NCBI GenBank assembly: GCA_964017155.1
Contig: OZ024856.1
Location: forward strand, 126,501 to 190,500
Length of the DNA stretch: 64,000 bases
DNA from: Oasisia sp. SBJ-2009
Taxonomy: Eukaryota; Annelida; Polychaeta; Sabellida; Siboglinidae
Direction: 5' to 3'
The translations under genes were made by a program, and so were the position numbers. The notes under the pieces were generated by a model. It had not been told where the DNA came from. It did no database searches and saw only the letters and a program-made list of their open reading frames with translations. Of this stretch, positions 37,201 through 51,627 are shown one piece after another; positions within the stretch are counted from its first letter, which is position 1, and each line of letters begins with the position of its first letter.

Positions 37201-38488
37201 AATCGCGCTGTCTTTTCGACCTCAAAAGTTTGCCAAGACGCGCTGTTTATAAAACATAAATACGCGCAAGATGATTATAATGGAATGAATTAATTTAATC
37301 AAGTATCAAATGTTGGCAAAAATATTGATATAATAGCAACATTGAGGTGGGTCCGACTTGTACATAAGTGCCAAATACTGAAATACTGAAAACATATTGA
37401 GAGTATACGTGCTTTTATGAGAGAGTGCGCGTGAAGGTACGCGCCCGCAAGTGTAGGCATTTATGTACAAGTCGGGCCCACCTCAATGTTGGTATTATAA
37501 CTGTATATTTGCCAACATTTGATACTTGGTTTTGTTAATTCTATCAATTATAATCATCTTGCGCATATTTATGTTTGATATACAGCGCGTCTTAGCAGAC
37601 TTTTGAGGTCCAAAAGACAGCGCGGTCGGCATAAACAAACTGTTTATCGCTCATTTCCTATGCTCAGCGCAGTAACATGCACCGCTGCGCTTGCGACTGG
37701 CACAAATCGCGCTGTCTTTTCGACCTCAAAAGTTTGCCAAGACGCGCTGTTTATAAAACATAAATACGCGCAAGATGATTATAATTGAATGAATTAATTT
37801 AATCAAGTATCAAATGTTGGCAAAAAATAGTGATATAATAGCAACATTGAGGTGGGTCCGACTTGTACATAAATGCCAAATAGTGAAATAGTGACCGCTG
37901 CGCTTGCGACTGGCACAGATCGCGCTGTCTTTTCGACCTCAAAAGTTTGCCAAGACGCGCTGTTTATAAAACATAAATACGCTCAAGATGATTATAATGG
38001 AATGAATTAATTTAATCAAGTATCAAATGTTGGCAAAAATATTGATATAATAGCAAAATTGAGGTGGGTCCGACTTGTACATTAGTGCCAAATAGTGAAA
38101 TACTGAAAACAAATTGAGAGTATACGTGCTTTTATGAGAGAGTGCGCGTGAAGGTACGCGCCCGCAAGTGTAGGCATTTATGTACAAGTCGGGCCCACCT
38201 CAATGTTGGTATTATAACTGTATATTTGCCAACATTTGATACTTGGTTTTGTTAATTATATCAATTATAATCATCTTGCGCATATTTATGTTTTATATAC
38301 AGCGCGTCTTAGCAGACTTTTGAGGTCGAAAAGACAGCGCGGTCGGCATAAACAAACTGTTTATCGCTCATTGCATATGCTCAGCGCAGTAACATGCACC
38401 GCTGCGCTTGCGACTGGCACAAATCGCGCTGTCTTTTCGACCTCAAACGTTTGCCAAGACGCGCTGTTTATAACACATAAACACGCGC

Positions 38489-40213
38489 AAGATGATTATA
38501 ATGGAATGAATTAATTTAATCAAGTATCAAATGTTGGCAAAAATATTGATATAATAGCAACATTGAGGTGGGTCCGACTTGTACATCAGTGCAAAATAGT
38601 GAAATACTGAAAACAAATTGAGAGTATACGTGCTTTTATGAGAGAGTGCGCGTGAAGGTACGCGCCCGCAAGTGTAGGCATTTATGTACAAGTCGGGCCC
38701 ACCTCAATGTAGGTATTATAAATGTATATTTGCCAACATTTGATACTTGATTTGGTTAATTCTATCAATTATAATCATCTTGCGCATATTTATGTTTTAT
38801 ATACAGCGCGTCTTAGCAGACTTTTGAGGTCGAAAAGACAGCGCGGTCGGCATAAACAAACTGTTTATCGCTCATTTCATATGCTCAGCGCAGTAACATG
38901 CACCGCTGCGCTTGCGACTGGCACAAATCGCGCTGTCTTTTCGACCTCAAAAGTTTGCCAAGACGCGCTGTTTATAACACATAAATACGCGCAAGATGAT
39001 TATAATGGAATGAATTAATTTAATCAAGTATCAAATGTTGGCAACAATATTGATATAATAGCAACATTGAGGTGGGTCTGACTTGTACATAAGTGCAAAA
39101 TAGTGAAATACTGAAAACAAATTGAGAGTATACGTGCTTTTATGAGAGAGTGCGCGTGAAGGTACGCGCCCGCAAGTGTAGGCATTTATGTACAAGTCGG
39201 GCCCACCTCAATGTAGGTATTATAACTGTATATTTGCCAACATTTGATACTTGATTTGGTTAATTCTATCAATTATAATCATCTTGCGCATATTTATGTT
39301 TTATATACAGCGCGTCTTAGCAGACTTTTGAGGTCGAAAAGACAGCGCGGTCGGCATAAACAAACTGTTTATCGCTCATTTCATATGCACAACGCAGTAA
39401 CATGCACCGCTGCGCTTGTGACTGGCACAAATCGCGCTGTCTTTTCGATCTCAAAAGTTTGCCAAGACGCGCTGTTTATAAAACATAAATACGCGCAAGA
39501 TGATTATCATTGAATGAATTAATTTAATCAAGTATCAAATGTTGGCAAAAAATAGTGATATAATAGCAACATTGAGGTGGGTCCGACTTGGTCATGAATG
39601 CCAAATAGTGAAATAGTGACCGCTGCGCTTGCGACTGGCACAAATCGCGCTGTCTTTTCGACCTCAAAAGTTTGCCAAGACGCGCTGTTTATAAAACATA
39701 AATACGCGCAAGATGATTATAATGGAATTAATTAATTTAATCAAGTATCAAATGTTGGCAAAAATATTGATATAATAGCAACATTGAGGTGGGTCCGACT
39801 TGTACATAAGTGCCAAATACTGAAATACTGAAAACAAATTGAGAGTATACGTGCTTTTATGAGAGAGTGCGCGTGAAGGTACGCGCCCGCAAGTGTAGGC
39901 ATTTATGTACAAGTCGGGCCCACCTCAATGTTGGTATTATAACTGTATATTTGCCAACATTTGATACTTGGTTTTGTTAATTCTATCAATTATAATCATC
40001 TTGCGCATATTTTTGTTTGATATACAGCGCGTCTTAGCAGATTTTTGAGGTCCAAAAGACAGCGCGGTCGGCATAAACAAACTGTTTATCGCTCATTTCC
40101 TATGCTCAGCGCAGTAACATGCACCGCTGCGCTTGCGACTGGCACAAATTGCGCTGTCTTTTCGACCTCAAAAGTTTGCCAAGACGCGCTGTTTATAAAA
40201 CATAAATACGCGC
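38489..40213. repeat. Segmental duplication X, copy 1
   Basis: Matches 42153-43877 at an offset of 3664 bp. Shared private variants are tataaatgtata, ggtgggtctgac, ggaattaatt, atatttttgtttg and cagatttttg. The unit order L-L-S-L is kept. Confidence 0.83.
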
Positions 40214-42152
40214 AAGATGATTATAATTGAATGAATTAATTTAATCAAGTATCAAATGTTGGCAACAAATAGTGATATAATAGCAACATTGATGTGGGTC
40301 CGACTTGTACATAAATGCCAAATAGTGAAATAGTGACCGCTGCGCTTGCGACTGGCACAGATCGCGCTGTCTTTTCGACCTCAAAAGTTTGCCAAGACGC
40401 GCTGTTTATAAAACATAAATACGCGCAAGATGATTATAATGGAATGAATTAATTTAATCAAGTATCAAATGTTGGCAAAAATATTGATATAATAGCAACA
40501 TTGAGGTGGGTCCGACTTGTACATTAGTGCCAAATAGTGAAATACTGAAAACAAATTGAGAGTATACGTGCTTTTATGAGAGAGTGCGCGTGAAGGTACG
40601 CGCCCGCAAGTGTAGGCATTTATGTACAAGTCGGGCCCACCTCAATGTTGGTATTATAACTGTATATTTGCCAACATTTGATACTTGGTTTTGTTAATTA
40701 TATCAATTATAATCATCTTGCGCATATTTATGTTTTATATACAGCGCGTCTTAGCAGACTTTTGAGGTCGAAAAGACAGCGCGGTCGGCATAAACAAACT
40801 GTTTATCGCTCATTGCATATGCTCAGCGCAGTAACATGCACCGCTGCGCTTGCGACTGGCACAAATCGCGCTGTCTTTTCGACCTCAAACGTTTGCCAAG
40901 ATGCGCTGTTTATAACACATAAACACGCGCAAGATGATTATAATGGAATGAATTAATTTAATCAAGTATCAAATGTTGGCAAAAATATTGATATAATAGC
41001 AACATTGAGGTGGGTCCGACTTGTACATCAGTGCAAAATAGTGAAATACTGAAAACAAATTGAGAGTATACGTGCTTTTATGAGAGAGTGCGCGAGAAGG
41101 TACGCGCCCGCAAGTGTAGGCATTTATGTACAAGTCGGGCCCACCTCAATGTAGGTATTATAACTGTATATTTGCCAACATTTGATACTTGATTTGGTTA
41201 ATTCTATCAATTATAATCATCTTGCGCATATTTATGTTTTATATACAGCGCGTCTTAGCAGACTATTGAGGTCGAAAAGACAGCGCGGTCGGCATAAACA
41301 AACTGTTTATCGCTCATTTCATATGCACAACGCAGTAACATGCACCGCTGCGCTTGTGACTGGCACAACTCGCGCTGTCTTTTCGATCTCAAAAGTTTGC
41401 CAAGACGCGCTGTTTATAAAACATAAATACGCGCAAGATGATTATAATTGAATGAATTAATTTAATCAAGTATCAAATGTTGGCAAAAATAGTGATATAA
41501 TAGCAACATTGAGGTGGGTCCGACTTGTACATAAATGCCAAATAGTGAAATAGTGACCGCTGCGCTTGCGACTGGCACAAATCGCGCTGTCTTTTCGACC
41601 TCAAAAGTTTGCCAAGACGCGCTGTTTATAAAACATAAATACGCGCAAGATGATTATAATGGAATGAATTAATGTAATCAGGTATCAAATGTTGGCAAAA
41701 ATATTGATATAATAGCAACATTGAGGTGGGTCCGACTTGTACATAAGTGCCAAATAGTGAAATACTGAAAACAAATATTGAGAGTATACGTGCTTTTATG
41801 AGAGAGTGCGCGTGAAGGTACGCGCCCGCAAGTGTAGGCATTTATGTACAAGTCGGGCCCACCTCAATGTTGGTATTATAACTGTATATTTGCCAACATT
41901 TGATACTTGGTTTTGTTAATTCTATCAATTATAATCATCTTGCGCATATTTATGTTTTATATACAGCGCGTCTTAGCAGACTTTTGAGGTCGAAAAGACA
42001 GCGCAGTCGGCATAAACAAACTGTTTATCGCTCATTTCATATGCTCAGCGCAGTAACATGCACCGCTGCGCTTGCGACTGGCACAAATCGCGCTGTCTTT
42101 TCGACCTCAAAAGTTTGCCAAGACGCGCTGTTTATAACACATAAATACGCGC
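39710..42152. repeat. Segmental duplication Y, copy 1
   Basis: Matches 44302-46745 at an offset of 4592-4593 bp. Shared private variants are aaattgcgctg, cattgatgtggg, cattgcatatg, gcgcgagaagg, the 2-bp insertion aaatattgagag and cagcgcagtcgg. It overlaps duplication X, so events are layered. Confidence 0.84.
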
Positions 42153-43877
42153 AAGATGATTATAATGGAATGAATTAATTTAATCAAGTATCAAATGTTG
42201 GCAACAATATTGATATAATAGCAACATTGAGGTGGGTCCGACTTGTACATAAGTGCAAAATAGTGAAATACTGAAAACAAATTGAGAGTATACGTGCTTT
42301 TATGAGAGAGTGCGCGTGAAGGTACGCGCCCGCAAGTGTAGGCATTTATGTACAAGTCGGGCCCACCTCAATGTAGGTATTATAAATGTATATTTGCCAA
42401 CATTTGATACTTGATTTGGTTAATTCTATCAATTATAATCATCTTGCGCATATTTATGTTTTATATACAGCGCGTCTTAGCAGACTTTTGAGGTCGAAAA
42501 GACAGCGCGGTCGGCATAAACAAACTGTTTATCGCTCATTTCATATGCTCAGCGCAGTAACATGCACCGCTGCGCTTGCGACTGGCACAAATCGCGCTGT
42601 CTTTTCGACCTCAAAAGTTTGCCAAGACGCGCTGTTTATAACACATAAATACGCGCAAGATGATTATAATGGAATGAATTAATTTAATTAAGTATCAAAT
42701 GTTGGCAACAATATTGATATAATAGCAACATTGAGGTGGGTCTGACTTGTACATAAGTGCAAAATAGTGAAATACTGAAAACAAATTGAGAGTATACGTG
42801 CTTTTATGAGAGAGTGCGCGTGAAGGTACGCGCCCGCAAGTGTAGGCATTTATGTACAAGTCGGGCCCACCTCAATGTAGGTATTATAACTGTATATTTG
42901 CCAACATTTGATACTTGATTTGGTTAATTCTATCAATTATAATCATCTTGCGCATATTTATGTTTTATATACAGCGCGTCTTAGCAGACTTTTGAGGTCG
43001 AAAAGACAGCGCGGTCGGCATAAACAAACTGTTTATCGCTCATTTCATATGCACAACGCAGTAACATGCACCGCTGCGCTTGTGACTGGCACAAATCGCG
43101 CTGTCTTTTCGATCTCAAAAGTTTGCCAAGACGCGCTGTTTATAAAACATAAATACGCGCAAGATGATTATAATTGAATGAATTAATTTAATCAAGTATC
43201 AAATGTTGGCAAAAAATAGTGATATAATAGCAACATTGAGGTGGGTCCGACTTGTACATGAATGCCAAATAGTGAAATAGTGACCGCTGCGCTTGCGACT
43301 GGCACAAATCGCGCTGTCTTTTCGACCTCAAAAGTTTGCCAAGACGCGCTGTTTATAAAACATAAATACGCGCAAGATGATTATAATGGAATTAATTAAT
43401 TTAATCAAGTATCAAATGTTGGCAAAAATATTGATATAATAGCAACATTGAGGTGGGTCCGACTTGTACATAAGTGCCAAATACTGAAATACTGAAAACA
43501 AATTGAGAGTATACGTGCTTTTATGAGAGAGTGCGCGTGAAGGTACGCGCCCGCAAGTGTAGGCATTTATGTACAAGTCGGGCCCACCTCAATGTTGGTA
43601 TTATAACTGTATATTTGCCAACATTTGATACTTGGTTTTGTTAATTCTATCAATTATAATCATCTTGCGCATATTTTTGTTTGATATACAGCGCGTCTTA
43701 GCAGATTTTTGAGGTCCAAAAGACAGCGCGGTCGGCATAAACAAACTGTTTATCGCTCATTTCCTATGCTCAGCGCAGTAACATGCACCGCTGCGCTTGC
43801 GACTGGCACAAATCGCGCTGACTTTTCGATCTCAAAAGTTTGCCAAGACGCGCTGTTTATAAAACATAAATACGCGC
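42153..43877. repeat. Segmental duplication X, copy 2
   Basis: Second copy of 38489-40213. It then continues into an S-S pair (43878, 44090) that the first copy lacks. Private change: gcgctgacttttcg near 43816. Confidence 0.83.
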
Positions 43878-44301
43878 AAGATGATTATAATTGAATGAAT
43901 TAATTTAATCAAGTATCAAATGTTGGCAAAAATAGTGATATAATAGCAACATTGAGGTGGGTCCGACTTGTACATAAATGCCAAATAGTGAAATAGTGAC
44001 CGCTGCGCTTGCGACTGGCACAAATCGCGCTGTCTTTTCGACCTCAAAAGTTTGCCAAGACGCGCTGTTTATAAAACATAAATACGCGCAAGATGATTAT
44101 AATGGAATGAATTAATGTAATCAAGTATCAAATGTTGGCAAAAATATTGATATAATAGCAACATTGAGGTGGGTCCGACTTGTACATAAATGCCAAATAG
44201 TGAAATAGTGACCGCTGCGCTTGCGACTGGCACAGATCGCGCTGTCTTTTCGACCTCAAAAGTTTGCCAAGACGCGCTGTTTATAAAACATAAATACGCG
44301 C
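43878..44301. repeat. S-S doublet of 212-bp units
   Basis: S units at 43878 and 44090. The second has taatgtaatc and aatattgatata, which are otherwise markers of the L unit at 41647, so it is probably an L/S recombinant. Confidence 0.83.
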
Positions 44302-46745
44302 AAGATGATTATAATGGAATGAATTAATTTAATCAAGTATCAAATGTTGGCAAAAATATTGATATAATAGCAACATTGAGGTGGGTCCGACTTGTACATA
44401 AGTGCCAAATACTGAAATACTGAAAACAAATTGAGAGTATACGTGCTTTTATGAGAGAGTGCGCGTGAAGGTACGCGCCCGCAAGTGTAGGCATTTATGT
44501 ACAAGTCGGGCCCACCTCAATGTTGGTATTATAACTGTATATTTGCCAACATTTGATACTTGGTTTTGTTAATTCTATCAATTATAATCATCTTGCGCAT
44601 ATTTTTGTTTGATATACAGCGCGTCTTAGCAGATTTTTGAGGTCCAAAAGACAGCGCGGTCGGCATAAACAAACTGTTTATCGCTCATTTCCTATGCTGA
44701 GCGCAGTAACATGCACCGCTGCGCTTGCGACTGGCACAAATTGCGCTGTCTTTTCGACCTCAAAAGTTTGCCAAGACGCGCTGTTTATAAAACATAAATA
44801 CGCGCAAGATGATTATAATTGAATGAATTAATTTAATCAAGTATCAAATGTTGGCAACAAATAGTGATATAATAGCAACATTGATGTGGGTCCGACTTGT
44901 ACATAAATGCCAAATAGTGAAATAGTGACCGCTGCGCTTGCGACTGGCACAGATCGCGCTGTCTTTTCGACCTCAAAAGTTTGCCAAGACGCGCTGTTTA
45001 TAAAACATAAATACGCGCAAGATGATTATAATGGAATGAATTAATTTAATCAAGTATCAAATGTTGGCAAAAATATTGATATAATAGCAACATTGAGGTG
45101 GGTCCGACTTGTACATTAGTGCCAAATAGTGAAATACTGAAAACAAATTGAGAGTATACGTGCTTTTATGAGAGAGTGCGCGTGAAGGTACGCGCCCGCA
45201 AGTGTAGGCATTTATGTACAAGTCGGGCTCACCTCAATGTTGGTATTATAACTGTATATTTGCCAACATTTGATACTTGGTTTTGTTAATTATATCAATT
45301 ATAATCATCTTGCGCATATTTATGTTTTATATACAGCGCGTCTTAGCAGACTTTTGAGGTCGAAAAGACAGCGCGGTCGGCATAAACAAACTGTTTATCG
45401 CTCATTGCATATGCTCAGCGCAGTAACATGCACCGCTGCGCTTGCGACTGGCACAAATCGCGCTGTCTTTTCGACCTCAAACGTTTGCCAAGACGCGCTG
45501 TTTATAACACATAAACACGCGCAAGATGATTATAATGGAATGAATTAATTTAATCAAGTATCAAATGTTGGCAAAAATATTGATATAATAGCAACATTGA
45601 GGTGGGTCCGACTTGTACATCAGTGCAAAATAGTGAAATACTGAAAACAAATTGAGAGTATACGTGCTTTTATGAGAGAGTGCGCGAGAAGGTACGCGCC
45701 CGCAAGTGTAGGCATTTATGTACAAGTCGGGCCCACCTCAATGTAGGTATTATAACTGTATATTTGCCAACATTTGATACTTGATTTGGTTAATTCTATC
45801 AATTATAATCATCTTGCGCATATTTATGTTTTATATACAGCGCGTCTTAGCAGACTTTTGAGGTCGAAAAGACAGCGCGGTCGGCATAAACAAACTGTTT
45901 ATCGCTCATTTCATATGCACAACGCAGTAACATGCACCGCTGCGCTTGTGACTGGCACAAATCGCGCTGTCTTTTCGATCTCAAAAGTTTGCCAAGACGC
46001 GCTGTTTATAAAACATAAATACGCGCAAGATGATTATAATTGAATGAATTAATTTAATCAAGTATCAAATGTTGGCAAAAAATAGTGATATAATAGCAAC
46101 ATTGAGGTGGGTCCGACTTGTACATAAATGCCAAATAGTGAAATAGTGACCGCTGCGCTTGCGACTGGCACAAATCGCGCTGTCTTTTCGACCTCAAAAG
46201 TTTGCCAAGACGCGCTGTTTATAAAACATAAATACGCGCAAGATGATTATAATGGAATGAATTAATGTAATCAAGTATCAAATGTTGGCAAAAATATTGA
46301 TATAATAGCAACATTGAGGTGGGTCCGACTTGTACATAAGTGCCAAATAGTGAAATACTGAAAACAAATATTGAGAGTATACGTGCTTTTATGAGAGAGT
46401 GCGCGTGAAGGTACGCGCCCGCAAGTGTAGGCATTTATGTACAAGTCGGGCCCACCTCAATGTTGGTATTATAACTGTATATTTGCCAACATTTGATACT
46501 TGGTTTTGTTAATTCTATCAATTATAATCATCTTGCGCATATTTATGTTTTATATACAGCGCGTCTTAGCAGACTTTTGAGGTCGAAAAGACAGCGCAGT
46601 CGGCATAAACAAACTGTTTATCGCTCATTTCATATGCTCAGCGCAGTAACATGCACCGCTGCGCTTGCGACTGGCACAAATCGCGCTGTCTTTTCGACCT
46701 CAAAAGTTTGCCAAGACGCGCTGTTTATAACACATAAATACGCGC
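44302..46745. repeat. Segmental duplication Y, copy 2
   Basis: Second copy of 39710-42152, seven units long, ending with the 506-bp L unit at 46240. Differences are few, for example cgggctcacc near 45228 and atgctgagcgc near 44695. Confidence 0.84.
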
Positions 46746-47462
46746 AAGATGATTATAATGGAATGAATTAATTTAATCAAGTATCAAATGTTGGCAACAA
46801 TATTGATATAATAGCAACATTGAGGTGGGTCCGACTTGTACATAAGTGCAAAATAGTGAAATACTGAAAACAAATTGAGAGTATACGTGCTTTTATGAGA
46901 GAGTGCGCGTGAAGGTACGCGCCCGCAAGTGTAGGCATTTATGTACAAGTCGGGCCCACCTCAATGTAGGTATTATAACTGTATATTTGCCAACATTTGA
47001 TACTTGATTTGGTTAATTCTATCAATTATAATCATCTTGCGCATATTTATGTTTTATATACAGCGCGTCTTAGCAGACTTTTGAGGTCGAAAAGACAGCG
47101 CGGTCGGCATAAACAAACTGTTTATCGCTCATTTCATATGCACAACGCAGTAACATGCACCGCTGCGCTTGTGACTGGCACAAATCGCGCTGTCTTTTCG
47201 ATCTCAAAAGTTTGCCAAGACGCGCTGTTTATAAAACATAAATACGCGCAAGATGATTATAATTGAATGAATTAATTTAATCAAGTATCAAATGTTGGCA
47301 AAAAATAGTGATATAATAGCAACATTGAGGTGGGTCCGACTTGTACATGAATGCCAAATAGTGAAATAGTGACCGTTGCGCTTGCGACTGGCACAAATCG
47401 CGCTGTCTTTTCGACCTCAAAAGTTTGCCAAGACGCGCTGTTTATAAAACATAAATACGCGC

Positions 47463-49904
47463 AAGATGATTATAATGGAATGAATTAATTTAATCAAGTA
47501 TCAAATGTTGGCAAAAATATTGATATAATAGCAACATTGAGGTGGGTCCGACTTGTACATAAGTGCCAAATACTGAAATACTGAAAACAAATTGAGAGTA
47601 TACGTGCTTTTATGAGAGAGTGCGCGTGAAGGTACGCGCCCGCAAGTGTAGGCATTTATGTACAAGTCGGGCCCACCTCAATGTTGGTATTATAACTGTA
47701 TATTTGCCAACATTTGATACTTGGTTTTGTTAATTATATCAATTATAATCATCTTGCGCATATTTATGTTTTATATACAGCGCGTCTTAGCAGACTTTTG
47801 AGGTCGAAAAGACAGCGCGGTCGGCATAAACAAACTGTTTATCGCTCATTGCATATGCTCAGCGCAGTAACATGCACCGCTGCGCTTGCGACTGGCACAA
47901 ATCGCGCTGTCTTTTCGACCTCAAACGTTTGCCAAGACGCGCTGTTTATAACACATAAACACGCGCAAGATGATTATAATGGAATGAATTAATTTAATCA
48001 AGTATCAAATGTTGGCAAAAATATTGATATAATAGCAACATTGAGGTGGGTCCGACTTGTACATCAGTGCAAAATAGTGAAATACTGAAAACAAATTGAG
48101 AGTATACGTGCTTTTATGAGAGAGTGCGCGTGAAGGTACGCGCCCGCAAGTGTAGGCATTTATGTACAAGTCGGGCCCACCTCAACGTAGGTATTATAAC
48201 TGTATATTTGCCAACATTTGATACTTGATTTGGTTAATTCTATCAATTATAATCATCTTGCGCATATTTATGTTTTATATACAGCGCGTCTTAGCAGACT
48301 TTTGAGGTCGAAAAGACAGCGCGGTCGGCATAAACAAACTGTTTATCGCTCATTTCATATGCACAACGCAGTAACATGCACCGCTGCGCTTGTGACTGGC
48401 ACAAATCGCGCTGTCTTTTCGATCTCAAAAGTTTGCCAAGACGCGCTGTTTATAAAACATAAATACGCGCAAGATGATTATAATTGAATGAATTAATTTA
48501 ATCAAGTATCAAATGTTGGCAAAAAATAGTGATATAATAGCAACATTGAGGTGGGTCCGACTTGTACATAAATGCCAAATAGTGAAATAGTGACCGCTGC
48601 GCTTGCGACTGGCACAAATCGCGCTGTCTTTTCGACCTCAAAAGTTTGCCAAGACGCGCTGTTTATAAAACATAAATACGCGCAAGATGATTATAATGGA
48701 ATGAATTAATTTAATCAAGTATCAAATGTTGGCAAAAATATTGATATAATAGCAACATTGAGGTGGGTCCGACTTGTACATAAGTGCCAAATACTGAAAT
48801 ACTGAAAACAAATTGAGAGTATACGTGCTTTTATGAGAGAGTGCGCGTGAAGGTACGCGCCCGCAAGTGTAGGCATTTATGTACAAGTCGGGCCCACCTC
48901 AATGTTGGTATTATAACTGTATATTTGCCAACATTTGATACTTGGTTTTGTTAATTATATCAATTATAATCATCTTGCGCATATTTATGTTTTATATACA
49001 GCGCGTCTTAGCAGACTTTTGAGGTCGAAAAGACAGCGCGGTCGGCATAAACAAACTGTTTATCGCTCATTGCATATGCTCAGCGCAGTAACATGCACCG
49101 CTGCGCTTGCGACTGGCACAAATCGCGCTGTCTTTTCGACCTCAAACGTTTGCCAAGACGCGCTGTTTATAACACATAAACACGCGCAAGATGATTATAA
49201 TGGAATGAATTAATTTAATCAAGTATCAAATGTTGGCAAAAATATTGATATAATAGCAACATTGAGGTGGGTCCGACTTGTACATCAGTGCAAAATAGTG
49301 AAATACTGAAAACAAATTGAGAGTATACGTGCTTTTATGAGAGAGTGCGCGTGAAGGTACGCGCCCGCAAGTGTAGGCATTTATGTACAAGTCGGGCCCA
49401 CCTCAACGTAGGTATTATAACTGTATATTTGCCAACATTTGATACTTGATTTGGTTAATTCTATCAATTATAATCATCTTGCGCATATTTATGTTTTATA
49501 TACAGCGCGTCTTAGCAGACTTTTGAGGTCGAAAAGACAGCGCGGTCGGCATAAACAAACTGTTTATCGCTCATTTCATATGCACAACGCAGTAACATGC
49601 ACCGCTGCGCTTGTGACTGGCACAAATCGCGCTGTCTTTTCGATCTCAAAAGTTTGCCAAGACGCGCTGTTTATAAAACATAAATACGCGCAAGATGATT
49701 ATAATTGAATGAATTAATTTAATCAAGTATCAAATGTTGGCAAAAAATAGTGATATAATAGCAACATTGAGGTGGGTCCGACTTGTACATAAATGCCAAA
49801 TAGTGAAATAGTGACCGCTGCGCTTGCGACTGGCACAAATCGCGCTGTCTTTTCGACCTCAAAAGTTTGCCAAGACGCGCTGTTTATAAAACATAAATAC
49901 GCGC
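47463..49904. repeat. Tandem pair of near-identical 1221-bp HORs
   Basis: Copies at 47463-48683 and 48684-49904 share the private variant ctcaacgtagg (48184 and 49405), found nowhere else that I can see. This marks a very recent duplication. Confidence 0.86.
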
Positions 49905-51627
49905 AAGATGATTATAATGGAATGAATTAATTTAATCAAGTATCAAATGTTGGCAAAAATATTGATATAATAGCAACATTGAGGTGGGTCCGACTTGTAC
50001 ATAAGTGCCAAATAGTGAAATACTGAAAACAAATTGAGAGTATACGTGCTTTTATGAGAGAGTGCGCGTGAAGGTACGCGCCCGCAAGTGTAGGCATTTA
50101 TGTACAAGTCGGGCCCACCTCAATGTTGGTAGTATAACTGTATATTTGCCAACATTTGATACTTGATTTTGTTAATTCAATCAATGATATTCATCTTGCG
50201 CATATTTATGTTTTATATACAGCGCGTCTTAGCAGACTTTTGAGGTCGAAAAGACAGCGTGGTCGGCATAAACAAACTGTTTGTCGCCCATTTCATATGC
50301 ACTGCCCAGTAACATGCACCTCTGCGCTTGCGACTGGCACAAATCGCGCTGTCTTTTCGACCTGAAAAGTTTGCCAAGACGCGCTGTTTATAAAACATAA
50401 ATACGCGCAAGATGATTATAATTGAATGAATTAATTTAATAAAGTATCAAATGTTGGCAAAAATACAGATATAATAGCAACAATGAGGTGGGTCCGACTT
50501 GTACATAAATGCCTAAAAGTGAAATAGTGACCGCTGCGCTTGCGACTGGCACAAATCGCGCTGTCTTTTCGACCTCAAAAATTTGCCAAGACGCGATGTT
50601 TATAAAACATAAATACGCGCAAGATGATTATAATTGAATGAATTAATTTAATCAAGTATCAAATGTTGGCAAAAATACTGATATAATAGCAACATTGAGG
50701 TGGGTCCGACTTGTATATAAGTGCCAAATAGTGAAATACTGAAAACAATTGAGAGTATACGTGCTTTTATGAGAGAGTGCGCGTGAAGGTACGGGCCCGC
50801 AAGTGTTGGCACTTATGTACAAGTCGGGCCCACCTCAATTTTGGTATAATAACTGTATCTTTGCCAACATTTGATACTTGATTTTGTTAATTCAATCAAT
50901 TATATTCATCTTGCGCATATTTATGTTTTATATACAGCGCGTCTTAGCAGACTTTTGAGGTCGAAAAGACAGCGCGGTCGGCATAAACAAACTGTTTATC
51001 GCTTATTTCATATGCTCAGCTCACTAACATGCACCGCTCCGCTTGCGACTGGCACAAATCGCGCTGTCTTTTCGACCTGAAAAGTTTGCCAAGACGCGCT
51101 GTTTACAAAACATAAATACCCGCAAGATGATTATAATTGAATGAATTAATTTAATCAAGTATCAAATGTTGGCAAAAATACTGATATAATAGCAACATTG
51201 AGGTGGGTCCTACTTGTACATAAGTGCCAAATAGTGAAATACTGAAAACAAATTGAGAGTATACGTGCTTTTATGAGAGAGTGCGCGTGAAGGTACGCGC
51301 CCGCAAGTGTAGGCATTGATGTACAAGTCGGGCCCACCTCAATTTTGCTATTATAACTGTATCTTTGCCAACATTTGATACTTGATTTTGTTAATTCAAT
51401 CAATTATAATCATCTTGCGCATATTAATGTTTTATATACAGCGCATCTTAGCAGACTTTTGAGGTCGAAAAGACAGCGGGGTCGGCATAAAAAAACTGTT
51501 TATCGCTCATTTCATATGCACAGCGCAGTAACATGCACCGCTGCGCTTGTGACTGGCACAAATCGCGCTATCTTTTCGACCTCAAAAGTATGCCAAGACG
51601 CGATGTTTATAAAACATAAATACGCGC

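Larger units (their letters stand above)
33605..37267. repeat. Three successive 1221-bp L-L-S HORs
   Basis: Starts at 33605, 34826 and 36047, each with two L units and one S. The middle copy has a private tctttacgacttcaaacg near 35274 and gcgtaagatg near 35328. Confidence 0.86.
31454..49691. repeat. Array 2 proximal domain, L-L-S organisation
   Basis: The commonest pattern is L-L-S with a period of 1221 bp, interrupted by extra L or S units. Typical variants are ttctatcaattataatc in the forward arm and aatattgatata or aaaaatagtgata in the reverse arm. One L class has gcacaacgcag and gatctcaaaag; another has ttgatatacagc and gtccaaaag. Confidence 0.86.
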
